Source: Promethearchaeota archaeon (GTDB lineage: Archaea; Asgardarchaeota; Lokiarchaeia; Sigyniarchaeales; SOKP01). From it: 64,000 nt of DNA. Of this stretch, positions 1 through 8,767 are shown one piece after another (the first letter of the stretch is position 1; each line of letters begins with the position of its first letter). The notes under the pieces were generated by a model, which did no database searches, was not told where the DNA came from, and saw only the letters and a list, made by a program, of their open reading frames with translations. Location: positions 248,001 to 312,000 of the forward strand of contig JAHPZE010000002.1 of the NCBI GenBank assembly GCA_019058365.1, written 5' to 3'. The translations under genes were made by a program, and so were the position numbers.

Positions 1-1108
1 TCTTCAATTTTTTACTTAAAATGATTACTACAACGGATAGAATGCCAAACAGAACGAATAGATTATATCCAGGAATTATTCCATCGTCTTGATTATAAAT
101 ACAATCTCCATTATCACTAAATGTGTTTCCTTCACAATCAATCTCTATGAAGCATCCATCATTTTCTTGCAAGATGTTTCCCGAAATTATATTATCATCA
201 CTATTTTTTAAATATATCCCGAATTGAGAATTGTTGAATACGTTGTTTTCCTTAATGTCGTTCCAATTGCTGCCTTCTAAATATATTCCGTTAGTGCCAT
301 CATAGCTTATACTATTTTCTGTAATTTTATTTCTATGACTATCTACTAAATTTATTCCATTAACGGTATTAAAGCTTATAGCATTTCCCGAAAGGAAGTT
401 ATTAAAACCATATACATATATCCCACTAACCCCGTTATTACTTGCGTTGTTTCCTGAAATGAAGTTGCTATTACCTCCACAACTTATCCCATCAAGCATG
501 TTGTTATTTGCTGTATTTCCTGAAATTATGTTATTATTACTTACTATAATTCCTATCCCAAACCGGTAATTCATGTCTGCTGTATTTCTCGCAATGATAT
601 TATGATAACATCCCGATAAATATATTCCATAATAAGTCAACGAACAATTATTCATGATTATCAGAGAATTGTTTACATTTGATAATTTAATTCCAGCTTT
701 ATATTCTCCTGGCGGAAATTGGGATATCGCATTGTAGAGGGTACAATTTTCAATCGTAAAATAAACATTTGAATTTTCAATCCAGATACAATTTTCTCCA
801 TTTTTTGAACCTCCACCATCTATTATCAAATCTTCTATCACGTAAGGGTCGGAATGTGTGCCCGACCCCGAACAATTTCCATCATTTTTAAAATCAACCC
901 AACCAGAATTACCATCTATATAAATTGGTTTTGATACTTGTGAGGTTTTCAAATTTTCTTTATTAAAAGAAATATCATCACTATATTCCGAATATGGAAA
1001 GCTATTTCCCGCATCAAGAATGAGATTAGTGTTATTTATAGTTGAAAGGATGAAAACAATTCCTATGGTGATTAAAATAATAATTTTTGATTTTGCATTT
1101 GATTTCAT
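1..1108 (-). CDS. Secreted right-handed beta-helix (NosD-like) surface protein, 3' end cut by window edge
   Basis: The minus strand is open from an ATG at 1108 to the window edge, about 369 codons with no stop. The translation starts with a signal/anchor segment (basic start, then IIILITIGIVFILSTI). It continues with about a dozen repeats of the form N-x-I-x-G-N-x-A/I-x-x-N-x-x-G-I, typical of parallel beta-helix (NosD/CASH) proteins. The last visible residues are IPGYN, a hydrophobic stretch LFVLFGILSVVVIIL and a basic SKKLK end. This layout resembles archaeal CTERM sorting signals such as PGF-CTERM. The protein is probably exported and anchored outside the cell, and only a few residues are likely missing. 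The ligand or substrate cannot be told. The fold call is secure; the sorting call is an inference. Confidence 0.82.
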   Translation of the reverse strand, partial: MKSNAKSKIIILITIGIVFILSTINNTNLILDAGNSFPYSEYSDDISFNKENLKTSQVSKPIYIDGNSGWVDFKNDGNCSGSGTHSDPYVIEDLIIDGGGSKNGENCIWIENSNVYFTIENCTLYNAISQFPPGEYKAGIKLSNVNNSLIIMNNCSLTYYGIYLSGCYHNIIARNTADMNYRFGIGIIVSNNNIISGNTANNNMLDGISCGGNSNFISGNNASNNGVSGIYVYGFNNFLSGNAISFNTVNGINLVDSHRNKITENSISYDGTNGIYLEGSNWNDIKENNVFNNSQFGIYLKNSDDNIISGNILQENDGCFIEIDCEGNTFSDNGDCIYNQDDGIIPGYNLFVLFGILSVVVIILSKKLK

Positions 1109-1179
1109 ACTATTTTCCCATACAAGTTAAATATAATTTGTAGCAATTAATAATTAGGTTAATTTTCTTTATATACATT

Positions 1180-1230
1180 TCAATCTACAACAGAAAGAAT
1201 ACCAAGCAGAAGGAAGAGATTAGATCCCCG
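1180..1230 (-). pseudogene. Remnant of a second surface-protein C-terminal anchor
   Basis: On the minus strand the frame reads GSNLFLLLGILSVVD and then stops. It aligns with the anchor at 2-60 (GYNLFVLFGILSVVV), but nothing like a beta-helix precedes it. The rest of the gap 1109-1484 contains short frames only. One minus-strand frame upstream of the remnant reads CRTCGRKVRKKMIPK and looks like another decayed end. Promoters for both flanking genes must lie in this gap, but I cannot place them. I read the stretch as the debris of a paralogous surface protein. Confidence 0.45.
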
Positions 1231-1484
1231 CTTTCTTTCTATAATTCAGTTCACTTATTTCGGAATCATCTTCTTTCTTACTTTTCTTCCACATGTCCTA
1301 CAAATCTGGGTTGCTTTAAATACCCCATAAATCCAACCCTCAAATCAAAGTATAAGAAAAACCCCTAGTGTATTCTTACCATTTTTTAACTTGCATATGT
1401 TTTTCTCAAGTTTATTTTATATACAACAAAAAACACATTTGCTCATACTCTCTAATAAATATTTAATAAAGACTCTTAATTTAA

Positions 1485-1619
1485 ATGCTTAGATTCAAAA
1501 TGAAATATGATTTTGATAGAGTTATCGAACGTTCTGGTACTAATTCTGTTAAATGGGACAAACAATTTCTTAAAGAACACTTTAAAACTGATGACATTTT
1601 GCCTCTGTAGGTTGCTGAT
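1485..1619 (+). pseudogene. N-terminal fragment of the PatB/MalY aminotransferase, ended by an amber codon
   Basis: An ATG at 1485 (or 1500) opens a frame in phase with the aminotransferase that follows. It reads MKYDFDRVIERSGTNSVKWD and continues to ILPL, then TAG at 1608-1610, then VADMDF. This is the normal N-terminus of PatB/MalY-type cystathionine beta-lyases, whose conserved sequence here is LPLWVADMDF. The amber codon sits exactly where TGG (Trp) is expected, one transition away. TAG is used as a true stop elsewhere in the window (32602, 41836), so general reassignment is unlikely. A nonsense mutation or a sequencing/assembly error is the simplest reading. Confidence 0.75.
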
Positions 1620-2687
1620 ATGGATTTTCAATGTCCTCAACCCGTCATTGATGCGTTAAAAAAGAGGGTTGATGCAGAAATTTATGGATATTGCTGGCAT
1701 AAAACTCCTACCTATTTAGATGCTGTTTCGAATTGGATGAAACGAAGACATGGATGGGAAATTGATAATGAATGGATAGTTTTCAGTCCTGGAATTGTTC
1801 CCGCTATTTATATGTTAGTTCAAACGCTTACTAATGTAGGAGAGAAAGTAATTGTTCAACCACCAGTATATTATCCTTTTTTTTCAGCCGTAGAAAATAA
1901 TGGACGTATCCTATTGACAAATCAATTGCATTATGAGAATAAGAGGTATACATTTAATTTCGAAGATTTTGAAGAGAAAGCTAAGGATCCATTAACTAAG
2001 ATGTTTATTCTCTGTAGCCCTCATAACCCTGTGGGGCGCGTTTGGACTGAAAAAGAACTTAGAAAACTTGGAGATATTTGTTTAGAAAATGATGTAATAA
2101 TAATTTCAGACGAAATTCATCACGATTTAATTCTTTCAGGATATAAACATACTCTTTTTTCTACAATATCGGATGATTTTGAAAGAAGCACAATTATGTG
2201 TACCGCACCAAGTAAAACATTCAATATTGCTGGTTTAAAAACGTCTAATATAATTATTCCAGACGAAAAAATGAGAGAATCATTCATAAATGTAATATCT
2301 AATAGGAATAGTGTTATGAGTCCAAATGCTTTTGGTATAGTTGCTTTAATTGCAGCCTACAATGAAGGAGAAGAATGGTTAGATCAAGCCTTAAAGTATA
2401 TCGAAACTAATTTTAAATTCTTAAAAGAATTTGTTAATGAAAAACTCATCAATATTGATTTCGTTGATCCAGAAGGGACTTATCTTGCTTGGTTAGATTG
2501 CAATAGATTGAGTATGGATGATGAAGAACTTAGTAATTTTATGCTTAAAAAAGCAAAAGTTGCACTGGATGATGGTAAAATATTTGGTCCAGGTGGAGAA
2601 GGATTTGAGAGAATAAATGTAGGATGTCCACAATCGATATTAAAAGAGTGTATGAATCGTATAGTTAATGCATTAAATGAAAAATAA
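1620..2687 (+). CDS. PatB/MalY-type PLP-dependent aminotransferase / C-S lyase (N-terminus interrupted)
   Basis: This is a fold-type I PLP enzyme of the PatB/MalY class, which cleaves C-S bonds (for example cystathionine) or transaminates. Visible family features are the YGYCWHKTP segment near the start, SPHNPVGRVW, the SDEIHHDL PLP-binding aspartate motif, and APSKTFNIAGL with the Schiff-base lysine. The C-terminal PGGEGFERINVGCP contains the substrate-carboxylate arginine. The ATG at 1620 is only the first Met after the amber codon at 1608. A protein starting here would lack about 40 residues that form part of the dimer and active site, so activity is doubtful unless the upstream stop is an error or is read through. 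It stands alone, convergent with the next gene. Confidence 0.85.
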   Translation: MDFQCPQPVIDALKKRVDAEIYGYCWHKTPTYLDAVSNWMKRRHGWEIDNEWIVFSPGIVPAIYMLVQTLTNVGEKVIVQPPVYYPFFSAVENNGRILLTNQLHYENKRYTFNFEDFEEKAKDPLTKMFILCSPHNPVGRVWTEKELRKLGDICLENDVIIISDEIHHDLILSGYKHTLFSTISDDFERSTIMCTAPSKTFNIAGLKTSNIIIPDEKMRESFINVISNRNSVMSPNAFGIVALIAAYNEGEEWLDQALKYIETNFKFLKEFVNEKLINIDFVDPEGTYLAWLDCNRLSMDDEELSNFMLKKAKVALDDGKIFGPGGEGFERINVGCPQSILKECMNRIVNALNEK

Positions 2688-2713
2688 TTTTTTCTTAACT
2701 AGTAGTATTGAAT

Positions 2714-3241
2714 TCAATGAAATAATGGGTTTTGATTTCTTCTTGAGTCGTTATTAATGAAAACCCTAAATTTTTCATTGTTTTCATCGATAAATTCCCA
2801 AAATTCATTATAAATATCTTCAAGAGACATTTTTTTTTTCTGAAAATTAGTTTTTCGATTTATTTGCTGATTATAGTTCTTCTTTAGAATTTCTTTTGGT
2901 GTATATTCAACATAATTGCCTTCTAAAATTAAATTTTCAAAAAGTCCAATATCCCCTTGTTTATTTATATTAAGATCAGAATTCTTTTCGTCATTTGACT
3001 TATTTTCAAATTCAAAATCTACTCTCTGATACCCTCGAACCTGAAAATTTTTATCCACAAATGCTTGAAATTGATGCTCGCACACTAATCCTCGTGCTAT
3101 GGACATTGTAGTTAGCTGTTTTGCTTCTGAAATTACAGTTTTAGGAATTTCTAATGATTTTTTTGACTTACATACTGGACATATAAATTCAACCTTCGAT
3201 CTATTGATATTTACATTCCTCTTAACTTCTGTGATTGCCAT
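2714..3241 (-). CDS. Hypothetical protein with CPVC zinc-knuckle-like N-terminus
   Basis: The 175-residue soluble protein begins with a basic beta segment and then FICPVCKSKKSLEIP, a Cys-x2-Cys half of a possible metal site. A later LVCEHQFQAFVDKNFQVRGYQRVDFEF adds a Cys and a His. The middle is acidic and low complexity; the C-terminus is helical and charged. I recall short proteins with this N-terminal block recurring in Asgard genomes, but no function is established. The start is well supported by GGTG five bases before the ATG. It is transcribed alone, convergent with the aminotransferase. Confidence 0.7.
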   Translation of the reverse strand: MAITEVKRNVNINRSKVEFICPVCKSKKSLEIPKTVISEAKQLTTMSIARGLVCEHQFQAFVDKNFQVRGYQRVDFEFENKSNDEKNSDLNINKQGDIGLFENLILEGNYVEYTPKEILKKNYNQQINRKTNFQKKKMSLEDIYNEFWEFIDENNEKFRVFINNDSRRNQNPLFH

Positions 3242-3361
3242 TATAACACCTTCTTGAGATTATCTAAAATTAACAATAAAAACCCCATTTATTTCATAAT
3301 AATAAGGATGAGATTTAAGTTCGAGGACTATACCTATTAAGTAATTTATAAATTATCAAAA

Positions 3362-3877
3362 TTAGGTACTATCGGGATCAAATTTGATATTCATATTGGT
3401 CTCATCCAATTCAAAATTAATCTCTAAATTTGATACTAAATCACTTTTAATTTTGAAACAATGAGACCCTTTGGTGAATTTCTTTAAAATATCATCATCT
3501 AATTTTATTAAGAGACTGATACTATCGTTTAGATTAACCGTTCTACCGCTCAATTTACCTTCCATAATATCATTTAAATTAAAGGATTCTCCTTTATGAT
3601 AGATTGATAAACGACTTTTTAACGTATCTAAATTAACATTATCTTTAGAAAAGTTTAATTTCATATCGTCTAAGTAAAATTCTCTATATTTAGATACATC
3701 AAGAGTATTAGGATCAAACTTTTTAATATTAAAATCTCCAATTTCAATTTCTTCAGGAATTACAAATGGTATAAGTAGATTAATAAATTTTATTTGTATT
3801 GAATCTACTCTCCCGTCACCGTCAGTATCTAGTATAAAGACACTCCTTTTTGGCGGAAAGATCTTTTTTATCAACAC
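3362..3877 (-). CDS. Hypothetical protein with a dockerin/EF-hand-like calcium loop
   Basis: I do not recognise this 171-residue protein. Near the N-terminus it carries LDTDGDGRVDSIQIKF, an aspartate-rich D-x-D-x-D-G loop like the calcium loops of dockerins and EF-hands. The rest alternates hydrophobic and charged residues with no membrane segment and no signal peptide. A single loop cannot make a full EF-hand pair, so calcium binding is only suggested. It sits between the zinc-knuckle protein and iolG on the same strand, with gaps of over 70 bases on each side, so co-transcription is not evident. Confidence 0.6.
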   Translation of the reverse strand: MLIKKIFPPKRSVFILDTDGDGRVDSIQIKFINLLIPFVIPEEIEIGDFNIKKFDPNTLDVSKYREFYLDDMKLNFSKDNVNLDTLKSRLSIYHKGESFNLNDIMEGKLSGRTVNLNDSISLLIKLDDDILKKFTKGSHCFKIKSDLVSNLEINFELDETNMNIKFDPDST

Positions 3878-3952
3878 TTTGAATGCAGATAAATCATACG
3901 ATATAAAATTTCACCCTAATTATTTTTTATGGATTATTTGTAAATCTAAATA

Positions 3953-4975
3953 TTAATATTTTTCAATTTCAGAAATCTTTACTGGACGATTCTCTTCATA
4001 TGATTTCTGAGCAGCTAAGGCTACCAAAACATTTTGCAATCCATCTTCCCCATTTGGTTTGGGTTCTATATTTTTACGTAAGCATTCAAAGAAACTTTTT
4101 AATTCAGTAGAATAAGATTCCATGTATCTTTCCATGAAAAAGTATGGAATTTTGTCAATATTAGTGCATTCAGCAGTATAAATACGGACAGTATTAGTAG
4201 CCTCATTATCCGCTATAACACATCCCTTAGAGCCAAAAACTTCAACACGTTGGTCATATCCATAAACTGCTTGACGAGTATTATCAATTATTCCTATAGC
4301 TCCATTTTTAAATTTTAAAACTGCAACAGCAGTATCTATATCTCCTGCCTTCCCGATTTCGGGATCAATAAGTACAGATCCAGTTGCATAGATTTCTTCC
4401 ACTTCACTCCCAGCTTGGAATCTTGCCATATCCCAATCATGAATAGTCATATCAAGAAAAATACCTCCCGATACTTTTATATAGTCTATTGGAGGGGGAG
4501 CAGGATCCCGAGAAGTAATTTTAATTATTTGAGGTTCACCTATTTGACCAGAAGCGACTGATTCATAACATCTTAAAAAGTTACGATCAAAACGACGATT
4601 AAACCCCACCATGAGTTTGATACCCGTCTCTTTAACAATTGAAAGTGTTTCTTTAATACGCTTTATATCTGTATCAATTGGTTTTTCACAAAAAACATTT
4701 TTGTTCACTTTAGCAGCTTCTTGGATAAATTTTGCATGAGTATCTGTGGGGGAGCATATTAAAACAGTTTCAATTTCAGGATCTTTAAAGATTTCATTTG
4801 GATCGTTAGTGAGTTTGGAAACTCCCATGTCTGTTGCCCATGTTCTCAAATTATCATTTATCTCGAGATCAACTACACTTTTTAATTTTACATTCGGTAT
4901 TTTATGTAATAAATTTTCAATATGAATTTTACCAATTCTACCTGCTCCTATTAAACCAACGGAAAAAGATTTCAT
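3953..4975 (-). CDS. iolG: myo-Inositol 2-dehydrogenase (Gfo/Idh/MocA family)
   Basis: It is predicted to oxidise myo-inositol to scyllo-inosose (2-keto-myo-inositol) with NAD, the first step of inositol breakdown. The N-terminal Rossmann motif is GLIGAGRIGKIH (residues 8-19). The catalytic triad of the family is visible as Lys in CEKPI (96-100), and Asp175 and His179 in GGIFLDMTIHDWDM. The 340-residue length is normal. It is divergent from an MFS transporter and followed across the cluster by IolM, IolO and IolN homologues, which supports inositol over other polyols. Members of this family differ in substrate, so the exact sugar rests on context. Confidence 0.85.
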   Translation of the reverse strand: MKSFSVGLIGAGRIGKIHIENLLHKIPNVKLKSVVDLEINDNLRTWATDMGVSKLTNDPNEIFKDPEIETVLICSPTDTHAKFIQEAAKVNKNVFCEKPIDTDIKRIKETLSIVKETGIKLMVGFNRRFDRNFLRCYESVASGQIGEPQIIKITSRDPAPPPIDYIKVSGGIFLDMTIHDWDMARFQAGSEVEEIYATGSVLIDPEIGKAGDIDTAVAVLKFKNGAIGIIDNTRQAVYGYDQRVEVFGSKGCVIADNEATNTVRIYTAECTNIDKIPYFFMERYMESYSTELKSFFECLRKNIEPKPNGEDGLQNVLVALAAQKSYEENRPVKISEIEKY

Positions 4976-5000
4976 TAAATTATATCACATCACAGTCTTA

Positions 5001-5023
5001 AAAGTTTATTATTTTTAAACTTT
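5001..5023. promoter_or_regulatory. Inverted repeat in the iolG / transporter divergent promoter
   Basis: AAAGTTTA at 5001-5008 and TAAACTTT at 5016-5023 form a perfect 8-base inverted repeat with a 7-base spacer. It lies in the 129-base gap between the divergent iolG and transporter genes. Its position suits an operator for a local repressor that would control both directions. No obvious regulator gene lies in the cluster. AT richness makes chance repeats common, so this is a candidate only. Confidence 0.4.
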
Positions 5024-5104
5024 CTAAAGAAGAATTATAGATTTATATTTATGAAAGGCTAAATTGAATTAATTAATTAAAATTTTTTTAAAAGTGTTAG
5101 TATT

Positions 5105-6322
5105 ATGAGTGAAGAAAAAATACAAGTTTATGGATATCGATGGGTAGTGCTATTATTATTCATGTTAGTAAATATAACAGTACAAATACTTTGGATAACT
5201 TTTGCTGCTGTCACTATACCAGCACAAATATACTTTGGTGTAGCTGATGAACTATATATATTTCTTCTTTCTGCTATTTTTATGATAATATACATACCAG
5301 ATACCTTTATAGCTTCATGGCTAATTGATAAATATGATTTTAAAATAGGTTGTGGGATAGGAGCAGTTTTGATAGCTATTTTCGGTTTCCTACGTTTTTT
5401 TGCCGGTCCAGATTATTTTCTGATGCTAATTTTTACTATTGGTATAGCGATTGGGCAACCATTTATTATGAACAGTATAACCAAATTATCTGGTAATTGG
5501 TTTGCGAAATCTGAACGAACAACTGCAACAGGGCTTGGTACACTTTCAATGTTTATTGGAATTTTACTTGGGATGCTCTTAACACCATTTCTTATTGTCG
5601 GTAATGATCTTAGCTCAATGTTACTCATCTATGGAATCTTAAGTCTATCAATGGGAATCCTCTTTATTGTATTTGTAAAAAGTAGACCACCTACACCCCC
5701 TTCCTCAGAACCATTCAGTGAAAAGGTCCTAATGTTTGAAGGCCTGAAAAAATTGTTTACAAATAAACATTTTCTAATTTTGGTTTTTCTATACTTCTTG
5801 GGATTAGGAATTTTTAATATGATTACCACGTATATTCAGGTAATTCTAACTCCAAAGAACCCCGCAGTATATGATGAGACTTTTGCAGGGATTGTTGGTG
5901 GAATTATGCTTCTTGGAGGAATTTTTGGTGCTATTATTATGTCAGCTCTTTCTGATAAATTTCAGAAAAAAGTAGTTTTAATAATAATTTCTGTTGCAAT
6001 TGCTACCATTTCTTTATTCATATTTGCTTTTGTAATTGATGAAACATCACTAATGGTCAGTGCTTTCTTATTTGGTTTTGGATTACTTGGCGCTGCTCCA
6101 GTTGCATTGGAATATGCAGTAGATATCACAAAACCAGTTCCAGAAGCAAGTTCGAATGGAATCTTGATGATGGTTGGACAAATTGGAGGGATTGTCTTTA
6201 TCCTTGGTCTAGCAAATTTTACATTACCAAGCGGGAATTATCTGCCAGCATTACTCTTAGAAGCTATTTTAATTGCTATTGCCTTAGTGTTATCATTCTT
6301 TCTTAAAAAAGTGAAAAAATAA
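5105..6322 (+). CDS. MFS transporter, probable inositol or polyol uptake
   Basis: The 405-residue protein has about twelve hydrophobic segments (for example WVVLLLFMLVNITVQILWITF near the start) and a central charged loop around 195-215. Short basic loops such as SDKFQKK follow the expected MFS motif between helices 8 and 9. It is divergent from iolG and upstream of iolM, which suggests it imports inositol. It could equally be a carboxylate or sugar-acid carrier, since the family does not give substrate from motifs alone. It has a well-placed ATG. Confidence 0.8.
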   Translation: MSEEKIQVYGYRWVVLLLFMLVNITVQILWITFAAVTIPAQIYFGVADELYIFLLSAIFMIIYIPDTFIASWLIDKYDFKIGCGIGAVLIAIFGFLRFFAGPDYFLMLIFTIGIAIGQPFIMNSITKLSGNWFAKSERTTATGLGTLSMFIGILLGMLLTPFLIVGNDLSSMLLIYGILSLSMGILFIVFVKSRPPTPPSSEPFSEKVLMFEGLKKLFTNKHFLILVFLYFLGLGIFNMITTYIQVILTPKNPAVYDETFAGIVGGIMLLGGIFGAIIMSALSDKFQKKVVLIIISVAIATISLFIFAFVIDETSLMVSAFLFGFGLLGAAPVALEYAVDITKPVPEASSNGILMMVGQIGGIVFILGLANFTLPSGNYLPALLLEAILIAIALVLSFFLKKVKK

Positions 6323-6534
6323 TTCAAAAATTTCTTTTTTTTTCTCTTTATCTCATTAAAGTCAAAAATTTTACAATAGTAATAGTTTTATCAAGTTTTA
6401 TTTCCTAAAATCCTCTTCTCTTGATTAATAAATTCACTAAGTTATATAAAAAATATTGACATAGATGTAAAAATGAGTTACTAATCCTTTTATCTTTTAA
6501 AAAATCTTTTATAAATTTAGTAAATTATGGGTAA

Positions 6535-7722
6535 ATGAAAATTATGAAAACGATAGAAATTAATGCTGAATGGGATCCAAAACCAGGATTTAAATTAGGA
6601 TCAAAAGATATAGAAGGAAAGCTAACTTATTTAGGCTCGCAAGTGTGGCGTAATCCTGTTGTTGAAGTAGTAGAAAAACCAAAGCCTCAAATTAAATCAA
6701 ACGAAGTATTGATAAAAGTGAAACGATGTGGTATTTGTGGAAGTGATGTACACATGGCTCAAACATATGAAGATGGATATATTTATTATCCAGGATTAAC
6801 AGCTTTTCCAGCAACCCTTGGACATGAGTTTGCTGGTGAAGTTGTTGAAGTTGGAAGTCTAGCAATTAATAAAAGAACTGGAAAGCTTTATGAAAAAGGG
6901 GAACCTGTTACAGTTGAAGAAATGGTCTGGTGTGGCGAGTGCAAGCCTTGTTGCGATGGATACCCTAATCATTGTGAAAGACTACAAGAAATTGGTTTTT
7001 CTATTGATGGGGCTTATGCTGAATATATTGCTGTACCTGCCAAATTATGTTGGAGTTTAAAGAAGTTGGAAGATAAATATGATGATATTTTTAAGATAGG
7101 GAGTTTAGTAGAACCAACTTCAGTGGCATATAACGCAGTTATTGAAAGAGGTGGTGGAATTCGACCAGGGGAGAATGTAGTAATTCTGGGAGCTGGTCCT
7201 ATTGGTTTAGCAGCGGTAAAAATTCTAAAAACTGCTGGAGCAGCAGTATGTATTGTTTCAGAACCCGAAGAAAGCCGAGCATCATTAGTTAAAAAAATGG
7301 GTGCTGATTATGTGATAAATCCTCTTAGGGAAAATTTTGTTGAAAAAATTAAAGAATACACTGATAATGAAGGAGCTGCAATATATCTCGAAGCAACAGG
7401 ATTACCTGCTATTGTAACAAATGATATACAAAATGCAATATGGGAATGTAAAGCTGTTAATAGCACTGTAGTTATCGTAGCCAGAGCGGAGCAAAATATG
7501 CCAGTTTGTGGTGAATATTTCCAAGTAAAGAGAGCTCGTATTGTTGGTTCTCAAGGTCATTCTGGACATGGTAATTTTCCTAATGTAATAAGTTGCATGG
7601 CTGCTGGAATGGATATGACACCAATGGTTACAAAGGAAATTTCTCTTAATGATGTTCCTAAATATCTTAAACTTTTACAGACAGATAAAGAAAATTGTAA
7701 AATTTCAGTTAAAATAGCTTAA
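6535..7722 (+). CDS. iolM: scyllo-Inosose 3-dehydrogenase (zinc medium-chain dehydrogenase)
   Basis: This zinc-dependent alcohol dehydrogenase family protein matches, from memory, Thermotoga maritima IolM along most of its length. Shared features include WDPKPGF, LGSQVW, CGICGSDVHMAQT, YPGLTAFPATLGHEFAG and VGSQGHSGHG. Catalytic zinc ligands are Cys65 with GHE at 96-98. A structural zinc site is seen as CGECKPCC...C at 133-147. The nucleotide motif is VVILGAGPIGLAA near 218-230. IolM oxidises scyllo-inosose to a diketo-inositol, the step that separates the Thermotoga route from the Bacillus route. The transporter lies upstream on the same strand. ATG at 6535 or 6544 are both possible. Confidence 0.85.
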   Translation: MKIMKTIEINAEWDPKPGFKLGSKDIEGKLTYLGSQVWRNPVVEVVEKPKPQIKSNEVLIKVKRCGICGSDVHMAQTYEDGYIYYPGLTAFPATLGHEFAGEVVEVGSLAINKRTGKLYEKGEPVTVEEMVWCGECKPCCDGYPNHCERLQEIGFSIDGAYAEYIAVPAKLCWSLKKLEDKYDDIFKIGSLVEPTSVAYNAVIERGGGIRPGENVVILGAGPIGLAAVKILKTAGAAVCIVSEPEESRASLVKKMGADYVINPLRENFVEKIKEYTDNEGAAIYLEATGLPAIVTNDIQNAIWECKAVNSTVVIVARAEQNMPVCGEYFQVKRARIVGSQGHSGHGNFPNVISCMAAGMDMTPMVTKEISLNDVPKYLKLLQTDKENCKISVKIA

Positions 7723-7816
7723 AGTTTCTTAAAACACATAATGTTTTTGAAAGTTTTGATAATAAGAGACAATCAAAATTTTTTTATATCATTTTCATTA
7801 TTCTATTAATTCATTT

Positions 7817-8629
7817 TTATAAGATTAATCGTAAATATTCTGATGATTCTTTAGCAACATCTTCAAATGAAGGTTTCATTATTGTTTCAATTGAGGCAAA
7901 CCCATCATAACCAGCTTTTTTAAAAATATTCAGAAACGTTCTAAAGTCAAAATGACCTGTTCCTGGAGCTCTACGGGTGCAATCTGCAAGATGTATATGA
8001 GCAACATTTTGAGTTATTTCCTCTAAATAGTCCCATATATAGCCTGGATCCTCCTCTAAATAAGTATGAAAAGAGTCAATTAATAATTTTAAGTTTTTTG
8101 AGCCGATTTCCTCTATTAAATTTACTGATTCGGATATTGTATTATAAGAATCTATTTCAAATCTATTAATTGGTTCAAATAATAATAACACTCCATTATT
8201 TTCTGCCAAACGGCAGCATTCCTTTAGGGATGATTTAATGTTATTCTTTTCTTTTTTTAAGCTACTCTCAAAATTAAAACGCCCTCGAATTAAACCAATT
8301 ATAACTTTTGATTGGATTTTTTGTGCAAAATCTAAATAGTTCTGAATTCTTTGAATTGCTTTTTCCCTTATATGCTCGCTTTGATGTCCTAGAGAATATC
8401 CGAAACGAATATAGGTGCTTCCAGTTCCGATGGCAGAGATCTCAAAGTTATATGAATCCTTAATATCGTTAATCTTTTCAGTATTGATTTTTTCGGGTTC
8501 AAGAAGTGATAACTCAATTCCATCATAATTTAAAGAATTTAAGAATTCACATAATTGTGAAAAATGGTTTAAGACTTCATCTTGAGTACTTTTGGATTCA
8601 TTTAATCCAGAGACAATACTTAATTTCAT
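7817..8629 (-). CDS. iolO: Sugar isomerase/epimerase, 5-keto-L-gluconate epimerase type
   Basis: It is a TIM-barrel protein of the xylose isomerase/AP endonuclease 2 superfamily, 270 residues. Blocks that match the T. maritima IolO sequence as I remember it are AIGTGSTYIRFGYSLGH, VIIGLIRGR, FEPINRFE, IDSFHTYLEE and HIHLADCTRRAPGTGHFDF. The metal ligands would be the Glu in FEPIN, the Asp in IDSFH, a His and the Glu in ASIET. IolO turns 5-keto-L-gluconate into D-tagaturonate, which enters hexuronate catabolism. It is divergent from the IolB/KduI-like gene. The assignment is stronger than for a generic member because the neighbouring genes fit the same pathway. Confidence 0.8.
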   Translation of the reverse strand: MKLSIVSGLNESKSTQDEVLNHFSQLCEFLNSLNYDGIELSLLEPEKINTEKINDIKDSYNFEISAIGTGSTYIRFGYSLGHQSEHIREKAIQRIQNYLDFAQKIQSKVIIGLIRGRFNFESSLKKEKNNIKSSLKECCRLAENNGVLLLFEPINRFEIDSYNTISESVNLIEEIGSKNLKLLIDSFHTYLEEDPGYIWDYLEEITQNVAHIHLADCTRRAPGTGHFDFRTFLNIFKKAGYDGFASIETIMKPSFEDVAKESSEYLRLIL

Positions 8630-8767
8630 GATGTAAATATCTATTGAAATTTGAATAGGATAGTGCTTTAATCATATAATAATATTAAGCAAAAATATTT
8701 TAAAATTCTAAAAAAAGAAAAATGAATCATCCTTAAATTAAGTTAAAAACCTAATGAGATCTTAAAA

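Noticed and set aside
1608..1610. TAG decoded as pyrrolysine in the aminotransferase
   Set aside because: The expected residue is Trp, one base away, and TAG acts as a normal stop elsewhere in the window (for example 32602 and 41836). A mutation or error is simpler.
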